Notes under the pieces: model-generated
Database searches by the model: none
The model's input: only the letters and a program-made list of their open reading frames with translations
What the model was told of the DNA's origin: nothing
NCBI GenBank assembly: GCA_030248195.1
Contig: JASAND010028301.1
Location: forward strand, 25,099-89,098
Length of the DNA stretch: 64,000 bases
Direction of reading: 5' to 3'
Source of the DNA: Trissonchulus latispiculum
Lineage: Eukaryota; Nematoda; Enoplea; Enoplida; Ironidae
In this document: piece by piece, positions 1 to 51,668 of the stretch
How positions within the stretch are numbered: position 1 is the first letter of the stretch
How the letters are laid out: each line of letters begins with the position of its first letter
Made by a program: the position numbers and the translations under genes

Positions 1-1227
1 TTGGCATGCCCTGCACTCAGCGACAGGCAGCGTCAGCTGTTGACCCCTGAAGGTGCCAAAGCTGCGAGATTCTATCTTCTCCCAAAAGTCCATAAACAGA
101 AGTCTTCGTGTCCTGGGAGACCGATAATCTCTGCAAATGGGTGTCCCACTGAGAAAATCAGCGGTTTCGTGGACTCCCAACTTAAACCTTTGGTCCGTCA
201 GATTCCTTCCTTCATCCAAGATACTAATGACTTTCTGCGGAAACTTGGGTCTCTGAGTGTGTCAGCTGACTGTATTTTGGCTACTGTTGACGCAACCAGC
301 CTCTACACCAACATCCCTCACCATCTGGGACGAGAGGCTTGTAAGGAGGCGTTGTATGCAAGATCTGATATCCATTATCCTACCCAAATGATTCTGAAAT
401 TCGTTGACTTGGTTCTGACCCTCAACGTGTTCGAATTCAATGGGGAATTCTACAGCCAGAGAGAAGGCACTGCAATGGGTACAAAGATGGCCCCTAACTA
501 TGCTAACATCTTCATGGGTTACGCTTTCGAAAAGAAGTTATTTGCCACTGCCGAAGAAAAGCCCATTGCATGGTGGCGCTACATTGACGACATCTTCATC
601 GTCTGGAAAGGCTCCCGAGATGAACTAGACCGGTTTCTGAATCTGGCTAATGGCCTTATCCCCAGCATCAAACTGGAAGTTGACATTGGCGTAAACAAAG
701 TCAACTTTCTGGATGTCTCGGTGGAACTACGTAACGGCCAAATAGTCACCGACCTATATATGAAACCTACGGACACTAGGCAATATCTTCATTACGACTC
801 TTGCCATCCTCTCCAGCACAAGTTGCCTATAGCCTATAACCAGGCCCTCCGGATTTGCCGCATTTGCTCTGACACTGATACAGCCAAGACACGGTGTGCC
901 CAATTAAAGGGAGATCTGGTTAAGAGAGGGTACCCGAGAGGCAAGGTTCAGCGCAGAATTGCGAAAGCCCTATCTCTTTCCCGAGAACAGTTGCTGTCAA
1001 CGAAGACCCCGGCAGATCATGGAAACGAGAAGAAGCCGTTGTTCCTTGTCTTACCCTATCATCCTGATCTAGATGGCGTTCGGGGTAGTCCCTGCCCCCC
1101 GTGTCCGAGTTTACTAGCATCCATTCTGTTGAAAACCGTCCTGAGCCTGAAGCCCCCGAACATTTGTGCCACAGTCCCTCCCCACTCCCCAGGCCCCCCA
1201 GGACAGAACTTTATCCCCAAATTATGA
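1..1227 (+). CDS. Penelope-like element reverse transcriptase, partial (5' cut by window)
   Basis: Open frame of 408 codons running in from the window edge. It carries the reverse-transcriptase blocks of Penelope-like retroelements in order: LPKVHK (about residues 27-32), GRPIIS (39-44), DATSLYTNIPH (97-107), GTAMGTKMAPNYANIFM (156-172), the catalytic YIDD box (194-197, preceded by WWR) and FLDV (236-239). The set LPKVHK / SLYTNIPH / MAPNYAN is specific to this family rather than to LINE or LTR reverse transcriptases. The enzyme would copy element RNA at a target-site nick. The frame ends at TGA/TAA-rich sequence after a Pro-rich tail, and no GIY-YIG endonuclease (CxxC-linked) is readable downstream in any frame, so the copy is either 3' truncated or belongs to an endonuclease-deficient type. 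The N terminus lies outside the window. It points toward the 3' end of the collagen gene. Confidence 0.9.
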   Translation: MACPALSDRQRQLLTPEGAKAARFYLLPKVHKQKSSCPGRPIISANGCPTEKISGFVDSQLKPLVRQIPSFIQDTNDFLRKLGSLSVSADCILATVDATSLYTNIPHHLGREACKEALYARSDIHYPTQMILKFVDLVLTLNVFEFNGEFYSQREGTAMGTKMAPNYANIFMGYAFEKKLFATAEEKPIAWWRYIDDIFIVWKGSRDELDRFLNLANGLIPSIKLEVDIGVNKVNFLDVSVELRNGQIVTDLYMKPTDTRQYLHYDSCHPLQHKLPIAYNQALRICRICSDTDTAKTRCAQLKGDLVKRGYPRGKVQRRIAKALSLSREQLLSTKTPADHGNEKKPLFLVLPYHPDLDGVRGSPCPPCPSLLASILLKTVLSLKPPNICATVPPHSPGPPGQNFIPKL

Positions 1228-2654
1228 AGCCCCCCGGACATTTACATCGCGGTCCCGCCCAGCCTCCCAATCAATAACTTTGCCCCCGACCTTCCCATTT
1301 AATGAAATTTTGCGGCGCAGAAGGGACAGGATCCGTCTGATGAAGAATGGGAGAACCACTCGAAACCGGTAACGGAAGAAAGGTGAACGTTTTTTGGGTA
1401 TTCACGTTTTGGACTGATATATTTTTGATTCCTTTGTATCCCTTGTGGATCCGTGAATTAGCGGCTGTTCTATGGATTATCTAGACTGGCTGACATAGTG
1501 ATAGTAGCTATTCCTTTAGAAGAAACCAAAACTCTGTAGGCCTAAGCTTTGAGATTAATTGGCGACTAGCCCGAGGAGCAGCACACAGCATGAATTTTCA
1601 CACAACGGCAGTGACAGAGTTTGCTTCAGGTGAGAGATTTCCAAGTGTGCAGTTCAATGACACGGTAATCCGTGGAAGCGCAACGATTGACTTCGAGCTA
1701 TCCTTCAGATCGTTCTTCAGAGCAGCACGACAGCATCATTCTTCAGAACCGGCGAGAAGGCATAACATGTAGCGGGAATGCAGAAACGGTTTCTTAATCC
1801 TTGTATTATGCCACAATTAAATGACTTCATCTCGTTGATGTATTTTTATATCTCTGCGTTCTAATTCCAAGACAGAAATAATGTTCTTAGATTGAATCAA
1901 CGGAGTTTTACTTTCTAAGCACAACACACAACGGCAGTTGCTTATCAGATAAATCTACAGTAATATATCTACCATGATACTGTACATACAGATAGTGAAA
2001 TAAAACAAAAATTGCTAGGGATGTTACAGACATTGTGTCATTGAGCAACTGTTTCCTCCTATAGGTTTGTCAAATTATTCCATGAAATCAATCTTCCTAA
2101 ATGAAATTACTTAGCTTTGCAAATAAGCTTCACACGTGCGAGTACAGATAAATGGCACTTATTTATGTTAGGTTGAACTATGCTGTTTTCGCCTAATTTT
2201 GGTGTTCTTTTAATTTATTAGTTTTATTTTCTTTTTTCAGTAAATTATTGCTAGGAGCAAGAGCTGGATCATCAGTACACAATGAAATGAATCATCTTAA
2301 ATGCAGCTTAAATCTTGTAAGATAGAACTTCAAATGGTTCAAATTTGCCTAACCATAAGCATCAGTGTAAGTCTTATAAAAGTCACCCTCCCCTAAGCGG
2401 CTCCGAAATGATTTAGGATAAAAACTACTGCATGTAACACTTGAATGTCTAACAATCTGGCTCATCAATTAACTGAAATACATTGTACACAATAACAAAA
2501 CAAATACAAAATTTTCGTGTTCATAAATGGCACTTATGCTGAGACACTAAAACGGCAGTGCATGTTCGGCAGCTCAAATGGAACAAAACCGATTTAGTCC
2601 CTACCTAGAGTTTCAACTGTTGACTAGTCGTAGAGGGAATAAGCATTATCCTTA
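1228..2654. other. Intergenic stretch between the retroelement and the collagen stop codon
   Basis: No convincing gene. The first few hundred bases may be remaining 3' sequence of the Penelope-like copy. The side adjoining 2655 should hold the 3' UTR of the minus-strand collagen gene. Confidence 0.5.
2214..2228 (-). promoter_or_regulatory. Candidate polyadenylation signals for the collagen gene
   Basis: Read on the minus strand there are two AATAAA hexamers (2214-2219 and 2223-2228) about 430 bases past the collagen stop codon. They are the first canonical signals I see downstream, but AATAAA is frequent by chance in DNA this AT-rich. Confidence 0.3.
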
Positions 2655-42087
<39,433 letters not shown>

Positions 42088-42154
42088 CTGAAACAGAACG
42101 ACAGGTGCTGATTGAAAGCAACACAAGACAAATGAATAATGGAAATACTATCAA
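42088..42154 (-). other. Open hydrophobic stretch: signal peptide or pyrimidine tract
   Basis: In frame with exon 1 this reads LIVFPLFICLVLLS then ISTCRSVSE, a textbook signal-peptide core with a plausible cleavage site. No in-frame ATG exists between it and the TTAA element at 42174, nor in the flank past that element. The same bases are T-rich and end in TTTCAG, so a branch/pyrimidine tract explains them equally well. Confidence 0.4.
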
Positions 42155-42173
42155 AGGACTTAAGGTTTTAAGC

Positions 42174-43191
42174 TTAAGGTGGTGGTATCCTTTTGTGCAG
42201 TGCTTTTGTGGTGATTATTTTGAAACGCTATAACTTTCGCAATTTTCGGAGTTCCAAAGAGCTTTATACACCGTTTTAAAGCTTATTATCTGTACATTCA
42301 CATGAGCTTATAGAACTGGCAAAATTAGCAAAAAAATAGCAGAAATTTTCTGACAAGCTGACATCTAACAGGATGAATATAGACCAAAAGTTTTTTAACA
42401 TCGATTTCTCAAAACTGAAGAATCGGCCAAAAGTTCTTTTAGTGCCACGATATGAAGGACATATGGGCCGAGGGACGTTTTTTTGGATTTGGTTCAGCAG
42501 GTCTTAACGGTCGAGAAAATTGGCCAAATGCACAGTAACACGAAATTTCGCAACTTCGCATTGAGTTTTCTTGCTACTCAATATGTTTTAGCCCAAACCA
42601 AGAAAAACGTCCCTCCGCAGAAGTGCGAATTTCGATTCTGGCGAAAATCGCCGGAATCCGTCGAGTAGTTTTTGAGAAATCGATGTTTGAAACAAAATAA
42701 TAGCAGTTTTGCCAAAATGGTTTTTCGGCCAAATCTCTAGCTGAAAGCAGTAAAGTCCGGCTAATAGGCATTCATAAAATGTGCATTTGGACGATGTATC
42801 GATTGACTATAACTAAGCCAATTTTGTCCTTAACATGTGGCAGTAATTTTGAAAAAAACTGACTTCCTCGAAAATGGCCATTTTTTGACCCTAAAAACAG
42901 TTTTTTGCTTATACTGACTTAACCACTGGAGATAGCTCAAAGGTTGTAAGAGCAAAAATGTTCATTTTCGAGTCCTCTTTCCAGTCATGCCAACCAATCC
43001 CGTGTCTTGTCTACCTACTGGGAGCTTAAGGCCAAAAACCAAAACTTTCTTATCTTTTGGCCTAAGAATGCGGGACTGGTCCTAAAATGTTAAAGAGCAC
43101 GGAAATCGGTTATTTCATAAGTTTTTGCCCTTTGCGTAAAGGATTAAAGCCGTAGGAGTCAAAAATACCCGAAAGGAAACCAGCACCTTAA
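42174..43191. mobile_element. TTAA-flanked TIR element, family 1 copy B, next to collagen exon 1
   Basis: TTAA-GGTGGTGGTATCC at the left and AACCAGCACC-TTAA at the right. Its reverse complement is homologous over its length to 22698-23662 (shared AGATAAGAAAGTTTTGGTTT and CTTTGAGCTATCTC). It lies only about 87 bases upstream of the exon 1 acceptor. Confidence 0.8.
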
Positions 43192-43560
43192 AACCCCGTA
43201 AAGTTGGTTGAGCCGATACTATTACAAATAATAAGAAGGAATGCAAGATACGTTCAAATCTGTTATGTGAATATTCCTCAGTAAATACTCATACAAAAAC
43301 AGAAACTTAAACATAAAATTTAAAACGCAGGGATCTTTTGTAAAATCATGTCATAGTCTAATAAACACAGTGTGTTTTGGATTTGTATTACACCAGGACT
43401 GCGGAAATCCCACTCCGTTCAGACAATGGCAGGAAAGCATATTTTCAAAGGTTTTTCAGCCGTGAACCACAGAAATATGTGCAAATCAGCTTTTTCTGTA
43501 TTTATAGGACACTTTCTATAGGACCGCCCAGCTTTTGATTTTTGATAACTTTGGATTTTT

Positions 43561-44046
43561 TGACCAATAACTTTGAAATTTTGTATGGGTGCAGACTGGA
43601 GACTGATACAGTCAAAACTTGACAAAATTATAAAATTTTAAAAATTTAACTTTTTATTGTTGTTTGGTAAGGGGAACCTACGGGAACTGAAAACATTTTT
43701 GAAAAAATTTTGCTAAAAATCTAGCCACAGCGGTTTTCCGTGGAGCTGGCCAGGAATCTGAAATCCGTTTTTAGATTCAGCTTTTCGCTAAGTCATTATA
43801 AGCTTAAGTTGTAAGCATAACATGTAAGCTAATACTGAGCTAAAGAAAAGCTGAATCCTAAAACGGATTTCAGATTCGTGCTCAGCGCCCTGAAAACCCC
43901 TGTATGCAAATTTTTTTAAAAAATTCGGTTCCGCTTGATCCTCCTCTTAGAATCTAAAATTAAAAAATTTTAAAACATTTTTAAAATTTTAAAATTATTG
44001 AATTAATTTGTATGCAGCCATACAAATTTCAAAGTTATTGGTCAGA
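43561..44046. repeat. Fold-back (inverted repeat) centred near 43803
   Basis: TGACCAATAACTTTGAAATT at 43561 pairs with AAATTTCAAAGTTATTGGTC near 44022-44042. Inside, GAAATCCGTTTTTAGATTCAG pairs with a complementary block at 43849-43875. The arms are interrupted by poly-A/T-rich segments. Confidence 0.7.
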
Positions 44047-44684
44047 AAATTAAAGGTTAGAGCTGGGGGAAGTGCAAGAGATCCCTTTTATGTCTCACTG
44101 AAAACTTTACTGACAGATCACCATGCAAATTTGATTTTAGTAACTACTGCGCCAGTGTTTTACACTTCAATAAAAGTCATAGCAATGCGTGACCTAATAT
44201 GGGTCTCGTTGTCCACAGGTAATAGTTTAATAGTGTGACTCAATATGGGTCACACGGACACACGGCGGAGTTAAAAGATACGACTATCAGCAAGCAACCA
44301 TTAACCAGAAGGATTCTTGATTACCGATTGAGTACCACTGAAACAGGACTCAACTGTGCAGGCAGAAAAAAACTGAAGTTCAGCATCAATCAGGATTGAA
44401 AGTAAAACAAATTGGTTGGAATTTTAGAATTTTGGAATTGGCTGGAATACACAGAGATGGTACAGCACCCTTTATTTTCAGTAGACGACCAGCACAGGAC
44501 AGTGAGCTGAACTTCTGCAACAGGCCTATCTACCAATTTCCTATGCCCACTTCCACCATAGGTCAACGTGTCGTGCCATGCGACACACGAACATCATGCG
44601 TCATGCCTTGTGACTTCTGACAAACTAAACTCAGATTCTAATCAAGATTACACAAAGCACGACGTAACAAAGAGGGTCCACTTT

Positions 44685-44960
44685 CCCACAGGTGGACAGG
44701 GTGAAGATTTCCGGTCCCTCGGTGATGGCGTCCACAAGGGGTCTCAAATTCGCTCCAACAAGGAATAAAAAATCGGCTAAAAGGGTTGGAGAATTGCACA
44801 AAAATAGTTTTTACGACTAAAATTTCCAAAAGTTTTCTGGATTCGCCCGAACGTTTTACATGTTTTCTGATAAAAGCTCGCTGTTTTTGTCACAACTGCA
44901 AAAATTGCTAAAAGTGGACTAATTTTAATTTTAAAACTACTTTCAAACAAACTCGCTTCC
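44685..44960. repeat. Dispersed repeat, ACAAGGGGTNN family copy 4
   Basis: Core CCACAAGGGGTCTCAAATTCG, then AAAAATAGTTTTTACGAC, TAAAATTTCCAAAAG and TTCTGGATTCGCCC, matching copy 1. Confidence 0.55.
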
Positions 44961-45188
44961 ATAGAGTTCGGTAATAGTCGGCATTCCGCTCAGGAATGAT
45001 ACTCCCTTAGTCGATTACGCTCACATATTTCGCTAAAATTTGTTCGCATAGATGCAGCTACTGGGGGAACCAGATAATGGATCTTACATATCTAAACCGG
45101 GCTCTAATCCAATCCAGCCGCATGTTAGTGTTTCAACCGAATGCTCGCGCAGTAAGAGGGTCACCCAAAAGTGTGACATCCGTAGAAC

Positions 45189-45772
45189 CAAGAGTGGGAA
45201 GCTTAGCCCTTCCTAATGGAAATGGCCTGCGAGATGCTCGGCACATTAAGGCCGAAATCTCGGGAGGGGTCCCACTTACCACTGTTCAGCACGTTTTTGT
45301 ATGCGTTTGAACTAAAACGCATCTGATTGGCTAATCGCCTGCCTTTATGTCAAATTTACGTGTATAAGTGGACCCCCCCCCCCCGAGATCTCGGGGGGGG
45401 GGTCCCGCTTAGCGTTGTTAAGCGTGTGTTTATATGCAGTCGAACTGAAATGCACTCATGAGGATTACGGCAGCTAAGTAGCCAATCAAATACATTTCAA
45501 TTTAATCGCATATAAACACATGCTTAACAACGCTAAGCGGGACCCCCCCCCCCCTGAGATCTCGGGGGGGATGGTCCACTTATACATGTAAATTTGACAT
45601 AAGGTAGGCGATTAGCCAATCAGATGCGTTTTAGTTCAAACGCATATAAACACGTGCTGAACAAGGGTAAGTGGGACCCCCACCGAGATTTCGGCCTTAA
45701 TGTGCCGAGCATCTCGCAGGCCATTTCCATTAGGAAGGGCTAGCTTCCCACTCTTGGTATTATATACTCTTG
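45189..45772. mobile_element. CAAGAGT/ACTCTTG-ended fold-back with GC-clamp hairpins
   Basis: Begins CAAGAGTGGGAAGC and ends with two copies of CTCTTG. Flanked by exact 7-bp direct repeats GTAGAAC (45182-45188 and 45773-45779). Nearly the whole element is an inverted repeat centred near 45470. Each arm carries a poly-C/GAGATCTC/poly-G hairpin (around 45371-45405 and 45541-45573). No coding frame. Confidence 0.8.
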
Positions 45773-45974
45773 GTAGAACCAAACTAGAAACGTTTGGTGA
45801 TTTTACGCATCAAACTGGGTTGAAAAGTAAAGCCGAACCATGATGCCCACATGATCTGCAGAAACAATTCAATACCAGGAGACGGACTTCTGTAATATAC
45901 TTATCAACTTCGCCTATTTCCCTGACAATATAATTGTATCAAGCTCGTTTCATGATTGGATCACCGTTGTTAGT

Positions 45975-46075
45975 AGGCAGGGGCACGGTTAGGACTCGGG
46001 TACCCGGTACTATCCGAAGCCCTACATATGTCGGGTAATTGCGACACTACCCGGATACTCGGGTACCCGATAAAT
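45975..46075. repeat. CGGGTACCCG short repeats
   Basis: Several CGGGTACCCG / TACCCGG units within 100 bases, likely a subterminal block of a hAT-type element. The ends are not defined. Confidence 0.45.
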
Positions 46076-47170
46076 TTGAACCCAATTTTCAGGGGTATTC
46101 ATTTTCAAATTTAACTGTTTTCTGGGGTATTTATTCAAATTGAACTTAGATTCGATATTCGATAGATACTTTCATCCCAAAGGTATTTTGTAGGCGTTTT
46201 GAATACTTGAAAGGTAATTATAGTGACTTTCAATTAATTGCCCAATTAACGCAATGCGCACAGTGAACATTTTTATCATTTTTGAGGAATCCTTCACTAA
46301 ACCTAGTTTCTACCCACATGCAAAATTTCGATACAATCCGCCGACCCTAGCACAAGTCAGCTGGAGACAATATTAATACAAAGAAGTCTAACGGACCAAA
46401 TTAGGGGATTTCTTATTTGTACAAAAAAACCGCAACAGCGCTCCTTAATTTATGTAAAACGCAGAAAACCAGCTTACGGCATGTTGTCTTAATCCAGGCA
46501 ACCAAAAAGATGTATGAAAGGCGTAAAATCATGAGCTATTACGCCGAGTATCTCTCTTCGCACACCAATATCATAAGGTAGTTAAGTAATAAATAACTTA
46601 GGGTAAACACACAGGGATCTGTTCTTAAAATCGTTCTAAAATAAGCAAACAAACCTTTTCCTTTCAGTAACACATCAGTCAACGGTTGCTTTTTCCTGCT
46701 GCGCCTCAGCGCAGCAGGTCTCTTAATTTTGCTTAGCCCGGGCCCTCACACGCAGTCTGCTTGATAAAGATGCTTTTTCGCATAAATGCGTGTGAGCAGT
46801 GGTTTAAGATAGGGCCAGCATGATTTCTGTGTAGAATCTTGTTTTCCTTTTCAAAGAGCTTCTGTTTCTGATTCATGCAATAATTACGCATATATGCTTT
46901 TGTAATAATGGCAGTTTGAAAACTGGAAACATTGATTCATCACTCTACTTGGATGACTCATAATCAACTTTTGACATTAACAGCACAGCAAATAATTCTT
47001 AAACTACATGAAGCACATGAATAAATGCCTAAAGCTTCATTTTCTTAATTAACTTAACTTAAGGTACAAAGCCGTCCTCAGAAAGCGATATGTAGCAAAG
47101 TCCAGACGTGTCCTCCAGAATGCTGGCACAGTATTGATTCGAATTCAAACTTAAACTTAGTTCGATTGAG

Positions 47171-47237
47171 TTCCAGTGGCTCAATGGTTTGGCGTTGGTC
47201 TAGAAAACCAAGGGTTGTGCGTTCGATCTCCACCTGG
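47171..47237 (+). mobile_element. tRNA-derived SINE, copy 2 (tRNA-like head)
   Basis: GAATTCAAACTTAAAC leader, A-box-like AGTGGCTCAATGG and B-box-like GTGCGTTCGATCTCC. The tail has GATGCTGTACTGTCACATC, matching the other copies. Not a functional tRNA. Confidence 0.7.
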
Positions 47238-49960
47238 TACAAATTTTTCGAACTGATGCTGTACTGTCACATCTTTTTTCGTTTTATTGCAGTATTAAAT
47301 TGAATTCCTCAAACATTGGCAAAATTATTCAAACAACGTTTTGCACGTGTGTTTTCTGTAATAAGCAAAAAGAATTGCGTTATAAAGAATTAGCTGCGCA
47401 GCAGGTTTACAATTACTGAAAATGTCCGTCCAGTAGAAACTTGACCTTTTGCACAAAATCTTGCTTGTTAGGTATATGGCGGAGCTGTTTCTGTACCAAC
47501 TACTGTACCATGCAAAACAGACTGATTAAAATTTAGTTTTGTTGCAGGTAAATGTGCAACATTGTGCAAGCACTCTCCTGAAAATGAAAGCAGTCTCCTA
47601 AAAATGTGTAGATCCACAAACTCTAGAGCAGTAAACGACTTTGGTTAAAAATTAAACAGCAAGCTTTTGTTCATTTTGGAGGTCTTAAAATCTTGGAATT
47701 TTTGGGTTTCGGCATAACTCTCTCTGACGGTCGGGGTAAACCCCCAGAATAAGACACCGTGTATGTATGTGTGTGTGTAAGATCTTGAGATGACAGCAAA
47801 ATTGTCTTTTGAAATAATCTTTTAAAATCTTGTCGTTGCAATATAAAATTTTGCAATTTTATGAGTTACAAATCATATGGGTTCACTTTAACTACATTTA
47901 GGCAAAGCTGTTGTACAGGTGTGGGCACCGTAGGACATAGTTTCTGAATTTTCGCCTAGAATTACGTACTAAACTATAAAACGATTCTTTAAACGACAGA
48001 ATCTAATTTTCATGAAATCCTCCTTCTGCAACACAAAAATATCTTGGATAGGATACCTTCAACTCTGGGATTGTTCCTCCATAATGCTGATTCTGAGTTT
48101 TCAAGAGCTGTATTATCATGTTGTCTTATACTTTGCAAAGTTGAGCTCAATTTCTAGCTAGTTGCAGTTTTGTAACTGTTCCCTAATAATCATATTTTAA
48201 AACAATGTTTCATCGAAACTCGAAAGATAAGTAACTTTCCACCCAAAAACGTTCCGTAATAACTCATAATCCCATCAGTATCTGGAATCCAAGCCATACA
48301 CAAATAGCGGATTAAAAAGAAGCACGCTCACATGGGTTATATTTCAAAATTCGACAATTCCTGATAGCGGCGCAACATGACCGAATTGCTTTCCTGAAAA
48401 AATAGTTGCCAAAAATGACGCCTATTTAAATAACGAGACATAAATCAGCAAGCTCCTAAAAACCCTACACTTAAAACAAAACTGGATAGTCGGTTTTTGC
48501 CAAAATATACATCCGTTTAGCAGCTGTGGAAGCATTTTCTTGCAAATGTAAGTAAGCTACAAGCGCAATAATTTGAGCAATCCTTGCGGGCAACTACAAA
48601 GTGGGGCCCAGAATTTAACATCTACCCTTTTTCAACGCAAAAATGTTTCAATGATAAGTTTTTGACACCAGTAATTTGTGACTTCCGACTGCATCAGTCT
48701 AGAAAGTGCAACACGAATACTGGGCGGCGGTAAACTTGAAAGACTTTGAAATTTTAAAATTTCAAAAATTCAAAATTTTCAAGCCCTGTTCACCCCTGGC
48801 AATTCTCAAGCTCTGTGGGGAGGAGGTCACTTTTGTTTGCAGTTTGGAACTGCGTAACTTCTTCTGGAGGATAGCTTTTGCAGAATTACAAGCCACCATA
48901 GAACGGTTGAGTGGATTTGTAAATACGGAGGGGAATTCTAGCTTCTTAAGCTTTATGTCTTCTTCAAAAGTCAGGAACACGAGCAGAACTGAGAACTCAG
49001 CTTACCTAAGCCAATGCTTAATGTCCATGTGAAAAGTGGCTAGAAGGAAACGAAGAGTGTTGCGACTTTTCATTCAAACACTGACGTAAATTTCAGCATT
49101 ACCGTAACGGATAGTTACCAATCTTTTTTCCGAATTCCATTCACTGGACCTCTGGGGACATCTGTTTTGTTTCTTGTGCCATTTTCGATATTTTGGTAGT
49201 TGAATGAAATAATTGAGCGTTTGAGAAATAATAAGGGGCTAAGTTAGGGCTAGATTGTCGAATTAATCCATGATATGAATACTTTGAATTCGCAATAAAT
49301 CCTGTTAAGCATGGGGAGCTGAGTCGATAATGGCAGTATTTTGTCTAACTTGAGAGGAACGGGGTAGGGGAATTGTCAGTTCTAGATTCCAGGATGAAAT
49401 ATACGTATGTGAAACGACATACAATTGTGAGAAGGACACGCCGGAAGATTATAATCAAGTATTAACTCTAATCTTGTCTAGTCTTGTCTAAACTGTACCT
49501 CCACCGTTCACAATTTTTAAAACTAGTCCAACGAAGCTAAAATTTGGTGGGTATGTTCTCGACCACAGTGAGTTCAAATATCGCAAAACTTGTTTATTCG
49601 TAAGGGGGATATGAGATGACCGACTGGTCTGAGGTTGGCCGGCGGCTGGCCCTAAAATGGTCCAACAGTGAGCTAATCGGTAGCTACGCTGTCATAAAAA
49701 GCATCTTCCACTTTCGTTACCATAATGGTCAATTTAATACGTGCAACTTTACTTCGCGCCGAACTAACGGAAAGCTGAGCTAAATTGAAAAACGGACTTG
49801 AGAAGATCTGTCTTTTGTAATCAAAACACCCTTATTCATTTTATTTAATCCATTCTAGAGATGGGCATTTTGGCCCTTCAGCCTGGCTCGGCCCGTAACG
49901 ACCCGGTCCGCGGGCCGACTCTCATTGATTAACGGGAGGGGGTGGACCGGGCTGGGCCGG

Positions 49961-51348
49961 GCCGCGTATTTAGAAAGTGTACACCGTGGGCGCGCATTGG
50001 AAAGTGTACTGCGTGTGCGCGCATCGTATTAGAAAATGTACAGCGTGGGCGCGCATTGAAATACTATATATCTATATAATGCATGGTGATGTGCATTTTT
50101 CAAAGCGAGTATGTAGTTCCCATAATGTTCCATCAACTCGGCCCATCACGAATGTTGCTATTTATGGTATACAAATGGAAAATTTGAAGTAGTAGTTTAA
50201 GAAATATTTCTGAACTATGCTAATTTGCTGAATTTGATTTCTCAAATTTAGACTGTTATTTTGATAATTTTGAAGATCTGCAAGAAGACATAGGTTTTTA
50301 CGAAATTTATTTTTAATTGTTGGCAGGATAAACTCAAAATTCCTAAATTTCTGTACTGTTAGAAATATCCGTAATTATCTTCGCAATAAAACTACACATT
50401 TTGATAGCTTTCTGGGCATAATTTATTTCTTAAATGAATATAGCTGTGGCTGACTGAATACGATTTCACAAAATTAAGTATATATGTAAAAAATTGACAA
50501 AAATAGAACATAAAATAAGTCAATAAGTAAATAAGTAAAACCAAGTAAAAAGTAAATAAATAAAATAAAAAGTACAAAATTAAATTGAAATATATAATGA
50601 ATAAAAATTCTTGAAAACTCAGAGATTTTGTAAAATTAATTAGGTAAAGATAATCATTGCTGGATTCATGTGCTTATTTGGTAAATCTTAATAAAGAAAA
50701 ACTTTTTAAATAAATGCTAACTCTAATATTTTATGTTTTCGTTTCCAAGTAATAATGTAGAGAAAAGTATACTAAAATTTATTTTTAAAGATTAATATTC
50801 AAAATTTCAGTTATATATGTTGCATCTTACTTACAGACAAAACATAAGAGCTAATAAGATCAAAGGGAGCATTGATTTAATTGAACTTAAATTCTTTACT
50901 AGCTTTTATCGAATGCATTGATTGCTGCATGATTGTAAATCTACAATAATTTATCTATTTTTACTAAGTAAATCGTATAACATTAGAAGCCGCTCAGTAG
51001 TTGGCATTTATTTAATCTTCAAAATTATCAAAATAATATTCTAAATTTGAGAAATCAAATTACAGCAAATTAGTATAGTTTCAGTTCAGAAACATTTCTT
51101 AAACTACTACTTAAACTACAACAACTACTACTAAATTTTCCATTTGTATACCATTAGCAACATTCGTGATGGGCCGAGTTGATGGAACATTATGGGAACT
51201 CCATACTCGCCGTGAAAAATACACTTATATACATCATCATGTAGTATTTCAATGCGCGCCCACGCTGTACATTTTCTAATTCAGTGCGCGTAACACGCAG
51301 TACACTTTCCAATGCGCGCCCACGGTGTACACTTTCTAAATACGCGGC
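49961..51348. mobile_element. Fold-back element with GCGCGCAT repeat tips
   Basis: GCCGCGTATTTAGAAAGTGT at the left and its complement at the right start inverted arms of about 320 bases, with about 740 bases of AT-rich spacer. Each arm tip holds three ~30-bp units of the type GTGTAC-CGTGGGCGCGCATTG. Flanking GGCCCGG-rich DNA may be an older host element. Confidence 0.75.
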
Positions 51349-51519
51349 CAGTGAACCCCCCACAAATCTGTACCCAATATATACGCTCACTCGTACGCTC
51401 ACTCGCCATATCTTTACGTGCTAACGCTCGAAAACGCAACCCATGCGTGCGTCTAAAATTTACATACAAATTTACATAGAGTTCGAATTCCTTTGAAGTG
51501 AACATACTGCGGGTGATCA

Positions 51520-51581
51520 GCCGTTAGCGTGCAGAGCATGTACCTGCAGCTGATAACAGAGAACCTGTCAGCTGTCACACT

Positions 51582-51648
<67 letters not shown>

Positions 51649-51668
51649 CTTAGTATTATGTACTCTTG
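51520..51668. mobile_element. Right end of a CAAGAGT/ACTCTTG-family element with expanded TA tract
   Basis: GCATGTACCTGCAGCTGATAAC and TGTCACACTCTT match the right end of 12111-13663. Then comes (TA)n (51584-51646), and ATTATGTACTCTTG closes the element. The matching left end was not found. Confidence 0.6.
51584..51646. repeat. (TA)n microsatellite within element terminus
   Basis: Pure TA run sitting where the short form at 6880 has only TTATATTATG. Confidence 0.9.

Noticed and set aside
1590..1772. 60-codon plus-strand frame
   Set aside because: Low complexity, no recognisable motif, no supporting splice sites or context.
46690..46720. Hairpin CTGCTGCGC...GCGCAGCAG as a structured RNA gene
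   Set aside because: A single short stem-loop without promoter elements or further structure; not enough for a call.
48706..49032. 108-codon plus-strand frame
   Set aside because: Composition is Phe/Lys/Leu rich without a motif, an antisense frame overlaps it, and no homologous family is recognised.
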